The notes under the pieces are model-generated. The model saw only the letters and a program-made list of their open reading frames with translations. It did not search any database and was not told the DNA's origin. Source: Candidatus Kaiserbacteria bacterium RIFCSPHIGHO2_02_FULL_54_11b (lineage in GTDB: Bacteria > Patescibacteriota > Minisyncoccia > Phycocordibacterales > UBA2100). From it: a stretch of 12,859 bases of DNA. Below, piece by piece: positions 7,055 through 12,790 of this stretch. The position numbers and the translations under genes were made by a program. The stretch is taken from contig MFLH01000049.1 in assembly GCA_001781275.1 (NCBI GenBank), positions 2,857 to 15,715 on the forward strand. The letters run 5' to 3'. How positions within the stretch are numbered: the first letter of the stretch is position 1; the number at the start of each line of letters is the position of its first letter.

Positions 7055-7060
7055 TCAGAC

Positions 7061-8203
7061 ATGCAACTCTTTAAGAGTAGTTCTCGTTTTGGAAGTGGAA
7101 CCCACGCGCTTTCCAAAAAATTCGCGCGATGGTTCCCCACGCCCGCCATGATCTACCCACGCGCTGTAGGTATCGATATTTCAGACGCTTCCATCAAATG
7201 GCTCGCTCTCGCACCATATCAGAGCCGTTACCGAATAGAGACATACGGCGAGATCCCGATCGAGACAGGCGTCGTGGTGGGCGGCGTCATTCAGAATGTC
7301 GAGGCACTCGGCGCTGTGCTCGGCGAGGTCAAAAGCCATTTTGGCGGCATTGTGTGTGCACACTCCGCGTTGCCCGAAGAAGCCGCGTACGTCTTCGAAC
7401 TGCACGTACCGGAAGGAACGGATCACGATCAGGCGATCAGCATGATCGAATTCGGTTTCGAGGGTCGGGTCCCGATCGCACCTGGGGCGGCGGTATACGA
7501 TTACGACGTCATACAAAAGCACGACGACGGGATCGGAGAGGATATTGGGGTGGCCGTTTTCTCGCGTGACCTTGCCGAAAGTTACGTTGCGGCATTTGAA
7601 ATGGCGGGTATACAACTTCTTTCGCTCGAGCTCGAGGCCCGCTCCATCGCGCGAACAGTCTCGCTCGGATCGGCCGATGAACCCATCACGCTCTTGGTAG
7701 ATTTTGGCCGCGCCCGCACAGGACTTGCGGTACTGAAGCGGGGGATACCGATTTTCACCTCGACCGTCGAGGTCGGCGGAGATCTCGTCACGCGTGCCGT
7801 CATGGAAAAGCTTTCTCTGTCGGGAGACGACGCTCAAAAATTCAAGAACGAGCAGGGTCTTCTTCCCGACGCGGGGCCAAAGTCTCCCGGCGTTGAGGCG
7901 ATCGTAGGGACGGCGTCGGCTCTCGCAGATGAGGTCGCACGCCACTACCATTATTGGGACACACGCAGAAATGAAAAAGGGGAACGCGTGACACCGGTCG
8001 GGCGCGTGGTCTTGGTTGGCGGCAGCGCCAACCTCAAGGGACTTACAGACTACATCGCAGCGCGGGTGCAGGCGCCGACCGTCGTCGGCAATATCTGGCA
8101 AAACGTGTGCAATTTTGATGAATATATTCCGCCGCTGGACGCACGCACCTCAATGCAGTACGCGACTGCTGCCGGACTGGCGCTTCGCTCACTTTCTATA
8201 TGA
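7061..8203 (+). CDS. pilM: Type IV pilus assembly ATPase-like protein PilM
   Basis: A 380-aa cytoplasmic actin-fold protein that links the pilus motor side to the PilN/PilO inner-membrane complex. Actin-family nucleotide motifs are present. Phosphate-1 is AVGIDISDASIKWLAL (35-50), phosphate-2 is LLVDFGRARTGLAV (211-224), and the adenosine motif is VVLVGGSANLKGL (316-328). SALPEEAAYVFELHVPEGTD (102-121) matches the PilM-specific region, and the protein ends QYATAAGLALRSL as PilM proteins do. PilM binds the N-terminal peptide of PilN, and the next gene begins with exactly such a peptide (SNLLPNDAKKE). Start ATG 7061 is chosen from the TATAAT box 6 nt upstream. The stop overlaps pilN as ATGA. 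Confidence 0.92.
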   Translation: MQLFKSSSRFGSGTHALSKKFARWFPTPAMIYPRAVGIDISDASIKWLALAPYQSRYRIETYGEIPIETGVVVGGVIQNVEALGAVLGEVKSHFGGIVCAHSALPEEAAYVFELHVPEGTDHDQAISMIEFGFEGRVPIAPGAAVYDYDVIQKHDDGIGEDIGVAVFSRDLAESYVAAFEMAGIQLLSLELEARSIARTVSLGSADEPITLLVDFGRARTGLAVLKRGIPIFTSTVEVGGDLVTRAVMEKLSLSGDDAQKFKNEQGLLPDAGPKSPGVEAIVGTASALADEVARHYHYWDTRRNEKGERVTPVGRVVLVGGSANLKGLTDYIAARVQAPTVVGNIWQNVCNFDEYIPPLDARTSMQYATAAGLALRSLSI

Positions 8204-8721
8204 GCAATCTCCTTCCCAACGATGCGAAAAAGGAAATATGGAGCATGTATCGCGCGCGCTTCATCGTCGCAGGCTCTCTCATGGCGCTTATTGCGGCCGC
8301 GCTCTGCGTGCTCGCACTCTTGCCGAGCTATCTCGCGCTTCGTGCTGACGGAGCCGGAAACTCTGCACCAACCACTGCTTCGAAAGCAGCAACCGAGGCA
8401 GATCGGGCAGCGATCGCCTCCCTGCGGGCAGTGCTCACGTCACTCTCGCCTCTTGTGGCTGCGACAACGACCCCCACCGCCGCGATCGGCAAGGCACTTT
8501 CCTTGCGGCCCGCCACCATCTCGATCGACCACGTCACATACACGGGAGGTGATTCAGGGACGATCATGCTCGTCGGTTCTGCGGCGACCCGCGAAGCGAT
8601 CAACGGGTATCGTCAAGCGCTTGCTGCCGACCCGTATTTCAAGACAGTCTCTATTCCGGTCGGCGATCTGGCCGGCGCCCCCGGCGCCCGCTTCTCACTC
8701 TCGCTCTCGGGTGATTTTTGA
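8200..8721 (+). CDS. pilN: PilN-like type IV pilus inner-membrane protein
   Basis: A 173-aa bitopic protein. The cytoplasmic head SNLLPNDAKKEIW matches the conserved INLLP peptide by which PilN docks on PilM. One transmembrane helix follows at about residues 21-45. A low-complexity Ala/Thr-rich stretch with helical character spans 52-95. A small C-terminal alpha/beta domain (TISIDHVTYTGGDSGTIMLVGSAATREAINGYRQAL) is the PilN ferredoxin-like fold with its usual G.A.TREA.N.YRQAL pattern. PilN pairs with PilO to form the alignment complex between motor and outer envelope. The start overlaps the pilM stop and has no Shine-Dalgarno, so translation is likely coupled. Confidence 0.85.
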   Translation: MSNLLPNDAKKEIWSMYRARFIVAGSLMALIAAALCVLALLPSYLALRADGAGNSAPTTASKAATEADRAAIASLRAVLTSLSPLVAATTTPTAAIGKALSLRPATISIDHVTYTGGDSGTIMLVGSAATREAINGYRQALAADPYFKTVSIPVGDLAGAPGARFSLSLSGDF

Positions 8722-8727
8722 ACCTCT

Positions 8728-9273
8728 ATGTTCTACCACACATCTACATCCCTCGTCATGCTGGTCGTAGCGCTTTGCGCGTGGGGCCTTGTCGGATTTT
8801 TTGCATGGAACATTGGTGTAGACGAGAGCCAGCGCCTCGTGGGTGCACAAGATGCGCAACGAGCAACGATCGCTGGCGCATCTTCGGCGCGGACGCATGC
8901 GCTCGCGCTCGAGACCGCCGAAGAAGGGACCGCACTCAAAGGTCTTTTGAACGTTGATATTGTTTCAACCTCAAACATGATCGAGGCGGTGGGGAAGGCT
9001 GCCGGCGTAAGCGTAAAGCTCGGCGACGCACTCCCCGAGAATCTGCCGGTTTCCGACGGCATTCCCCTAAAGGCGATTGGCTTTGTCGTTGCAGTCGATG
9101 GGAGATTTCCGGCGCTCATGCGCGCTGCCCGATTATTCGAAACATTGCCGATCCCATCCACGGTCACGCGTCTTGATATCGAGCATGCTCCGCGAGGTGC
9201 CGGAAAGACATCGGACATCTGGCATATGAATGTGTACATCCGCGTCTTAACAACATCAGACATCTCGTCATGA
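8728..9273 (+). CDS. PilO-like type IV pilus inner-membrane protein
   Basis: A 181-aa protein with one N-terminal membrane helix at about residues 8-28. An Ala-rich helical segment (about 32-65) follows, and then a C-terminal alpha/beta domain (about 85-178). The size, topology and position directly after pilN match PilO, its heterodimer partner, but sequence identity to classical PilO is not obvious by eye. DGRFPALMRAARLFETLPIPSTVTRLDI resembles the PilO region where a short helix packs on the beta sheet before an outer strand. It begins 6 bp after the pilN stop, and its own stop overlaps the next start as ATGA. A second PilN/PilO-like fold protein of different name is the main alternative. 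Confidence 0.7.
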   Translation: MFYHTSTSLVMLVVALCAWGLVGFFAWNIGVDESQRLVGAQDAQRATIAGASSARTHALALETAEEGTALKGLLNVDIVSTSNMIEAVGKAAGVSVKLGDALPENLPVSDGIPLKAIGFVVAVDGRFPALMRAARLFETLPIPSTVTRLDIEHAPRGAGKTSDIWHMNVYIRVLTTSDISS

Positions 9274-9602
9274 AGTTCGGCAGCACACTGTGGAGAGATC
9301 TGCGCGAGACTCTGAGGGGGAAGTATGAGCCGGCCCGGGTCCGTGTACTCGCAGATCTCTATTGGCGCACGCTTCTCACCGTGACATTTGTTGCGCTTGT
9401 ACTCGTATTTTTATACAGCACGTGGGGACTCTTGCGGATCCTCGATAGTCTCGGTGCGGCACTCGACACGTCGGCCCCGCCCCCGGCTGCGCTCGATCGC
9501 TCGGAGCTCAATGCGACGATACAGGCGTTCGAAGCACGCAAGACGCAATTTGAAGACCTGAAAACAAATCTCCCTGCCGCGATCAGAGATCCCAGTATAT
9601 AA
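9270..9602 (+). CDS. Small single-pass membrane protein at the end of the pil operon
   Basis: I do not recognise this 110-aa protein. It has a charged N-terminal region of about 32 residues rich in Arg and Trp (WRDLRETLRGKYEPARVRVL) that should lie in the cytoplasm. One strong membrane helix spans about 33-56. An external part has a Pro-rich joint (SAPPPAAL, 68-75) and a C-terminal helix likely to form a coiled coil (77-100). There is no signal peptide or lipobox, so it is not a PilP lipoprotein. It is joined to the PilO-like gene by a 4-bp ATGA overlap, so it is very likely an accessory part of the same membrane complex. It is the last gene before a tRNA promoter. Confidence 0.75.
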   Translation: MKFGSTLWRDLRETLRGKYEPARVRVLADLYWRTLLTVTFVALVLVFLYSTWGLLRILDSLGAALDTSAPPPAALDRSELNATIQAFEARKTQFEDLKTNLPAAIRDPSI

Positions 9603-9604
9603 CG

Positions 9605-9633
9605 TTGACCGCACGCGTCCGCACAGCTACTCT
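9605..9633 (+). promoter_or_regulatory. Promoter of tRNA-Arg
   Basis: TTGACC (9605-9610), a 17-bp spacer and TACTCT (9628-9633) form a standard sigma-70-type promoter. The expected start near 9640 leaves a short leader before the tRNA at 9654. It is the only promoter in the window with both elements well spaced. Confidence 0.55.
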
Positions 9634-9653
9634 GTCAGATGTATCCGAAGCAG

Positions 9654-9725
9654 GCCCTCGTAGTTCAATGGATAGAACTGCGCTCTTCTAAGGCGTTAAT
9701 GTAGGTTCGATTCCTACCGAGGGCA
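9654..9725 (+). tRNA. tRNA-Arg(UCU)
   Basis: A 72-nt cloverleaf. The acceptor is GCCCTCG/CGAGGGC with discriminator A. The anticodon loop CTTCTAA carries TCT, and its stem GCGCT/GGCGT includes two G-U pairs. The T arm is GTAGG-TTCGATT-CCTAC. CCA is not encoded. It decodes AGA and is convergent with tRNA-Val 15 bp away. Confidence 0.96.
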
Positions 9726-9740
9726 AAATAAAAAGGCGAG
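9726..9740 (-). terminator. U-rich tail after tRNA-Val
   Basis: Read on the minus strand, the 15-bp gap between the two tRNAs gives CTCGCC followed by TTTTTATTT, directly after the tRNA-Val 3' end. The U-rich run could end tRNA-Val transcription, with the tRNA itself as upstream structure. There is no separate hairpin. Confidence 0.3.
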
Positions 9741-9813
9741 TGGGCGGTACAGGACTCGAACCTGTGACCTTTCGCGTGTAAAGCGATTGCTCTACCAACT
9801 GAGCTAACCGCCC
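9741..9813 (-). tRNA. tRNA-Val(UAC)
   Basis: A 73-nt cloverleaf on the minus strand. The acceptor is GGGCGGT/ACCGCCC with discriminator A. The D arm contains AGCTCAGTTGGTAGAGC. The anticodon stem TCGC/GCGA encloses a loop with TAC, and the T arm is ACAGG-TTCGAGT-CCTGT. CCA is not encoded. Confidence 0.97.
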
Positions 9814-9821
9814 ATCCTGAG

Positions 9822-9827
9822 AGTATA
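9822..9827 (-). promoter_or_regulatory. -10 box of tRNA-Val
   Basis: TATACT on the minus strand ends 8 nt before the tRNA 5' end, so start of transcription falls about 2 nt upstream of it. The box lies in the 24-bp gap after the TrmB-like gene, giving the tRNA its own promoter. Confidence 0.45.
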
Positions 9828-9837
9828 CAAAATAAGC

Positions 9838-10593
9838 TTATCTAAGCGAATCCCAGAGTAAATTAAAAAGCCCGCGACATGAATCGGCAAGGGTCTCATT
9901 TTCTACGATTACTCCTGTGGGGTTCTTACCAAACGTCATAAGCGCGATCTTGTCGGCGTAGATATCAAATTCAATCGTGAATTTATATTTCTTTGCGTTG
10001 AAGAATTTTACCTTTCGGAACTCGACGTTTGAACGTTTGTCCATCTCGCGTACCAGAGAACTTTCAGGCGCGATCCAGCGGAGAGGAATCCCGGCCTTGA
10101 CGCGCTTATCAACAAATTGCTTTTGGTGATCGGGTTGCGTTTCGAAGACATTTTCTCCAGATGAGATAGCAAGATATTCACGTTTTGAGCCCCTCGTTAT
10201 TTTTAGAGTGAATAAGATGTCGTTGAGAATTGTTTCCACACCCTCCCGCCCCTCAAAAAAACGGATCTTTGTTTTCTTGTCGTGACCGGTGGTTGCGTGC
10301 AGGAGAGGAATGAGGGTGCGCAAATCGCCGAGAGAGTTTTCGAAACGGAAGAGCAGGGCCTCGGGTGATTCTGCACTGAAGAGCCTACGTGCTCCGTCGA
10401 GATGGTAGGTAACAAAACCCTTCTCTCTGAGTCTTTCAAGCATAAGGTTCACGGTACTTCGCTTAATGCCAGTGGTTTTCGCGATTTCAGCCACAAAGAG
10501 CCCCTGTTTATTTGACAAGAGAGCGAGATAGATATCCACCTCTCCAGCCTTGAGGCCGACTTGTGAGAGTGCGTTTTTGACGTCTCGCGGCAT
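9838..10593 (-). CDS. TrmB-family transcriptional regulator
   Basis: A 251-aa DNA-binding regulator. A winged helix-turn-helix occupies about residues 8-75. LFVAEIAKTTGIKRSTVNLMLERLREKGFV is the helix-turn-helix with recognition helix, and TYHLDGARRLFSAESPEAL is the wing. A helical linker (80-100) follows. The C-terminal part (KTKIRFFEGREGVETILNDIL onward to 245) is the phospholipase-D-like sensor or dimer domain common in TrmB-type regulators, which often sense small molecules. The ligand is unknown. The gene is divergent from the radical SAM enzyme across 113 bp containing inverted repeats, so it probably controls that gene and itself. By eye it is more AT-rich than the pilus genes. Alternative starts are unlikely, as homology begins close to the first Met. 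Confidence 0.87.
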   Translation of the reverse strand: MPRDVKNALSQVGLKAGEVDIYLALLSNKQGLFVAEIAKTTGIKRSTVNLMLERLREKGFVTYHLDGARRLFSAESPEALLFRFENSLGDLRTLIPLLHATTGHDKKTKIRFFEGREGVETILNDILFTLKITRGSKREYLAISSGENVFETQPDHQKQFVDKRVKAGIPLRWIAPESSLVREMDKRSNVEFRKVKFFNAKKYKFTIEFDIYADKIALMTFGKNPTGVIVENETLADSCRGLFNLLWDSLR

Positions 10594-10603
10594 GGGAGTT
10601 TGA

Positions 10604-10639
10604 TAACATAAATAATGTCAATTTGCAAAGATTTTGACA
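10604..10639. promoter_or_regulatory. Candidate regulator operator with TGTCAA inverted repeats
   Basis: TAACAT-5 nt-ATGTCA (10604-10620) is an imperfect palindrome with five of six pairs matching. TGTCAA (10616-10621) and TTGACA (10634-10639) form a perfect 6-bp inverted repeat 12 bp apart. They lie just upstream of the TrmB-like start and are good candidates for its binding site. The TTGACA copies have no -10 at proper spacing, so they are less likely to be -35 boxes. Confidence 0.4.
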
Positions 10640-10656
10640 CATTGCACGATATCATC

Positions 10657-10676
10657 CGAACAGCTCATTCTGTTCG
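10657..10676. promoter_or_regulatory. Perfect 7-bp inverted repeat before the radical SAM gene
   Basis: CGAACAG, 6 nt, CTGTTCG. A TATCAT box at 10650-10655 would place transcription start near 10662, inside the repeat, so it could be an operator over the start site. If transcription starts further upstream, it would instead be a hairpin in the 5' leader. Confidence 0.45.
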
Positions 10677-10695
10677 CTGACAGCCCCATAACCCA

Positions 10696-10703
10696 AGAGG
10701 TGA
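10696..10703 (+). promoter_or_regulatory. Strong Shine-Dalgarno of the radical SAM gene
   Basis: AGAGGTGA ends 3 nt before ATG 10707. It is the only strong ribosome binding site in the window; almost all other genes start leaderless or on stop/start overlaps. It implies a real 5' leader for this gene and fixes its start. Confidence 0.75.
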
Positions 10704-10706
10704 GCC

Positions 10707-11945
10707 ATGTCACAGACACTACGAACGGCCGCCGACATCGCACGGCGCTTTCCTCATTTACCGAAAACCTACATCGCTGCCGTTGCAGAATACGATCGGG
10801 ATAAGCGATTCGGTGTTTCCGAAGAGATGCTCGACTACATGCTCAAAGATGGGCAGGGCGTCCCACTTTTCTCCGACCCAGTCGCGCGGCAGTACTGGCC
10901 ATTCCCCGAACTGCTCCAATCGAAAACCGAACGGGCGTACGGGGAAAGTGACAACTGGGAAATGCCCGAAGATTATCCCATTCCAGAGAATAACAACTGG
11001 CAATGGAAGTACTCGGATCGCATCGTCTGGCGCGAAAATGCGTGCAAAGAAATATGCGCGTATTGTTTCGAGGCGAATCGGGTGTTGTTGCGTTCCAAAC
11101 CAAAACCGCGCAAAGAAGATTGGCCGGAAGGTATCGCGTTCATCCGCGAACATCCCGAAATTCGGGAAGTGATCTTCTCTGGCGGAGAGCCACTTATCGT
11201 GCCTGACTTCCTGTTGGAGCGTCGCTTGGCGGAACTCCGTTCAATTCCGCACATAAAGAGCATCCGCATCCATACAGCACGAGGAAAGCACGACACGAGC
11301 AGGCTCTCTGAAGACTTCGTGGCACTATGCAACCGGTTCGCGGTCACCGAAATCGCGTTACACATCCTGCATCCGCGACAAGTAACGGAGCGTTTCCGTG
11401 CGGCAATGGAACGTCTCGCAAAAGGCCACGGCACCATGCTTCGTGCTGCGCATATTCCGATATTGCGCGGCGTGAACGACGAGACGCCAGTCTTGATGGA
11501 GTTATGTGAAAAGCTCGTGCTCTGCGGCGTGAGGCCATACTACTTCCTGCTTGAAATGCCGCCGACTTCGGGCATGCACAAAGAACGACTTTCGGTACAT
11601 CGGATGGTCAAAATTGTACGACCGCTCGTGGGTAGGTCGTTCTCGCACATGATGACGGCGGAGCCGATTATCGTTGCACGGGGTGGGAAGAAAACGATTC
11701 CGATGGACAGGACCCACTTCATGTTATCGCCGCTTGAAGTGACGGATCAAATGGTCTGGTCCATCGACAACAAGAAAGTTCCGCTCAAAAACTTCGGGAC
11801 AAAAACCGTGTACGACCGTCGTTTTGAGGTTTTCGGATTCTTTGGAACCCCAGACTTCATCTACTCGCACTACCAAGGTCGGCCGGTTGTCGTGTTTAAG
11901 AATTGGAAAGGTGAATGGGAAATGTATCCCGATGCAGCAGATTAG
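10707..11945 (+). CDS. KamA-like radical SAM/PLP aminomutase, substrate unknown
   Basis: A 412-aa homologue of lysine 2,3-aminomutase. An N-terminal helical region (1-100) leads to SDRIVWRENACKEICAYCFEANR, where CxxxCxxC (C113, C117, C120) binds the 4Fe-4S cluster. IFSGGEPLI (157-164) is the SAM-binding GGEP/GGDP motif. LHILHPRQVTERFRAAMERLA and PILRGVNDETPVLMELCEKL, then VRPYYF (275-280), align along LAM without large gaps. GGKKTIPM (326-333) matches the PLP-lysine loop, with K329 the likely PLP residue and K328 beside it. However, the LAM residues that hold lysine are changed: the Arg two after the last Cys is E122, the Asp in YQCD is replaced within LLEM (281-284), and the Asp before the PLP loop is V323. 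The C-terminal Cys-rich zinc motif is also absent. A different amino acid or a different reaction is likely. Confidence 0.82.
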   Translation: MSQTLRTAADIARRFPHLPKTYIAAVAEYDRDKRFGVSEEMLDYMLKDGQGVPLFSDPVARQYWPFPELLQSKTERAYGESDNWEMPEDYPIPENNNWQWKYSDRIVWRENACKEICAYCFEANRVLLRSKPKPRKEDWPEGIAFIREHPEIREVIFSGGEPLIVPDFLLERRLAELRSIPHIKSIRIHTARGKHDTSRLSEDFVALCNRFAVTEIALHILHPRQVTERFRAAMERLAKGHGTMLRAAHIPILRGVNDETPVLMELCEKLVLCGVRPYYFLLEMPPTSGMHKERLSVHRMVKIVRPLVGRSFSHMMTAEPIIVARGGKKTIPMDRTHFMLSPLEVTDQMVWSIDNKKVPLKNFGTKTVYDRRFEVFGFFGTPDFIYSHYQGRPVVVFKNWKGEWEMYPDAAD

Positions 11946-11973
11946 AGCCAGTGGACATCGGACACGAAATTCA

Positions 11974-12006
11974 GAGCCTGGACGAAAGCCCAGGCTCCAC
12001 CTTTTT
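11974..12006 (+). terminator. Rho-independent terminator of the radical SAM gene
   Basis: GAGCCTGG (11974-11981) pairs perfectly with CCAGGCTC (11990-11997) around an 8-nt loop that holds GAAA. CACC and a run of five T (12002-12006) follow. It lies 29 bp after the stop and ends 5 bp before the next gene's -10 box, so the unit is well insulated. Confidence 0.85.
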
Positions 12007-12008
12007 AA

Positions 12009-12017
12009 TGTTATTTT
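12009..12017 (+). promoter_or_regulatory. Extended -10 box of the acylphosphatase gene
   Basis: TGT-TATTTT gives an extended -10 (TGn motif), then 6 nt, then ATG 12024. The spacing again predicts a leaderless message and selects ATG 12024 over the in-frame GTG at 12018. Confidence 0.5.
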
Positions 12018-12023
12018 GTGGGG

Positions 12024-12302
12024 ATGGAAATCGAAGAGGTTCGATGTTTCGTTAGCGGGAAAGTGCAGGGGGTCTTCTATCGCGACTTCGTCGCGAAGCA
12101 CGCGAGGCACCTCGCGCTCACTGGGTACGTAAAAAATCTGCCGAATTTCAAGGTGGAGATCCTCACACAAGGATTTCGTGACAATCTTGAGAAATTTCTC
12201 GAGCATGCGCGGCGAGGGCCATTTCTCGCACGGGTATCGGATATCGACATCGAATGGAGAGTGCCCAAAGAGCGGCACGCCTCGTTCGAAGTTGTTTTCT
12301 AG
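12024..12302 (+). CDS. Acylphosphatase
   Basis: A 92-aa ferredoxin-like enzyme, the usual family size, that hydrolyses acyl phosphates such as acetyl or carbamoyl phosphate. The signature FVSGKVQGVFYRDFVAKHARHLALTGYVKNLP carries the catalytic R20 (QGVFYR) and N38 (GYVKN). The loop has FYR where most family members have GFR, a small departure. The C-terminal half follows the family pattern (VEILTQGFRDNLEKFLEHARRGPFLARVSDIDIEW). The next gene, bL19, starts 26 bp after the stop with its own extended -10. The in-frame GTG at 12018 is rejected as start because of promoter spacing. Confidence 0.92.
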   Translation: MEIEEVRCFVSGKVQGVFYRDFVAKHARHLALTGYVKNLPNFKVEILTQGFRDNLEKFLEHARRGPFLARVSDIDIEWRVPKERHASFEVVF

Positions 12303-12311
12303 AGCATCGAA

Positions 12312-12320
12312 TGGTATAGT
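12312..12320 (+). promoter_or_regulatory. Extended -10 box of the bL19 gene
   Basis: TGG-TATAGT is an extended -10, 8 nt before ATG 12329, so the mRNA would have a leader of about 2 nt. It lies in the 26-bp gap after the acylphosphatase stop. Confidence 0.5.
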
Positions 12321-12328
12321 GCCGCGAC

Positions 12329-12778
12329 ATGAAAAACGCAGTCAAAATCTCGCCCGTGGATATGGATGCGCGCAAAAACCTCGACCTTAGGCCGGGGGAC
12401 ACTGTGCGTGTCTGGCAGAAGATCGAGGAAAAAGGCAAGACCCGTCTTCAAGCATTCGAGGGCTTGGTGCTTGCGCGCAAACACGGTACCGAAGCGGGAG
12501 GCACGTTCACCGTGCGCCGCGTCGCCTCCGGTGTCGGCGTCGAGAAAGTGTTCCCCATCTACTCTCCGATGATAGACAAAATCGATCTCGTGAAGCGCTC
12601 TCGTGTGCGCCGCGCAAAGCTCTATTTCATCCGAGACAAAGTCGCCCGTGAGTCCCGTCGCCAGCTGCGCCGCACCCGAATGATGGTTAACGTCTCTGGT
12701 GTCACAAAAGTTGTTGCAAAAGCAGAGGAGCCGGTGGCCGCCGAAGTAGAGGCTGGAGCGGAAACGAAAAGCGAGTAA
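12329..12778 (+). CDS. rplS: Ribosomal protein bL19
   Basis: A 149-aa large-subunit protein that sits at the 30S-50S interface. The core runs through LRPGDTVRVWQKIEEKGKTR (20-39), LQAFEGLVLARKHG (40-53), FTVRRVASGVGVEKVFPIYSP (60-80) and IDKIDLVKRSRVRRAKLYFIR (82-102), all standard bL19 signatures. The N-terminal helix of many homologues is shorter here. After about residue 120 there is an extra tail, rich in Ala and Glu (about 128-149), which makes the protein longer than the usual 110-120 aa. Such low-complexity tails occur on ribosomal proteins in Patescibacteria as far as I know. The stop codon overlaps the -10 box of tRNA-Leu. Confidence 0.96.
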   Translation: MKNAVKISPVDMDARKNLDLRPGDTVRVWQKIEEKGKTRLQAFEGLVLARKHGTEAGGTFTVRRVASGVGVEKVFPIYSPMIDKIDLVKRSRVRRAKLYFIRDKVARESRRQLRRTRMMVNVSGVTKVVAKAEEPVAAEVEAGAETKSE

Positions 12779-12781
12779 AAT
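12776..12781 (+). promoter_or_regulatory. -10 box of tRNA-Leu, overlapping the bL19 stop
   Basis: TAAAAT begins with the TAA stop of rplS and ends 9 nt before the tRNA 5' end. A second candidate, TACAAT (12781-12786), is only 4 nt from the tRNA and so less well placed. Confidence 0.4.
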
Positions 12782-12790
12782 ACAATAACT

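Noticed and set aside
7031..7060. Upstream TTG start giving a 390-aa PilM
   Set aside because: A perfect TATAAT lies between this TTG and ATG 7061, so the extra codons would precede the transcript start.
7181..8101. Long minus-strand open frame opposite pilM
   Set aside because: It is antisense to a clear PilM with all actin-fold motifs. The translation is Arg/Cys-rich with no recognisable motif, typical of a GC-rich shadow frame.
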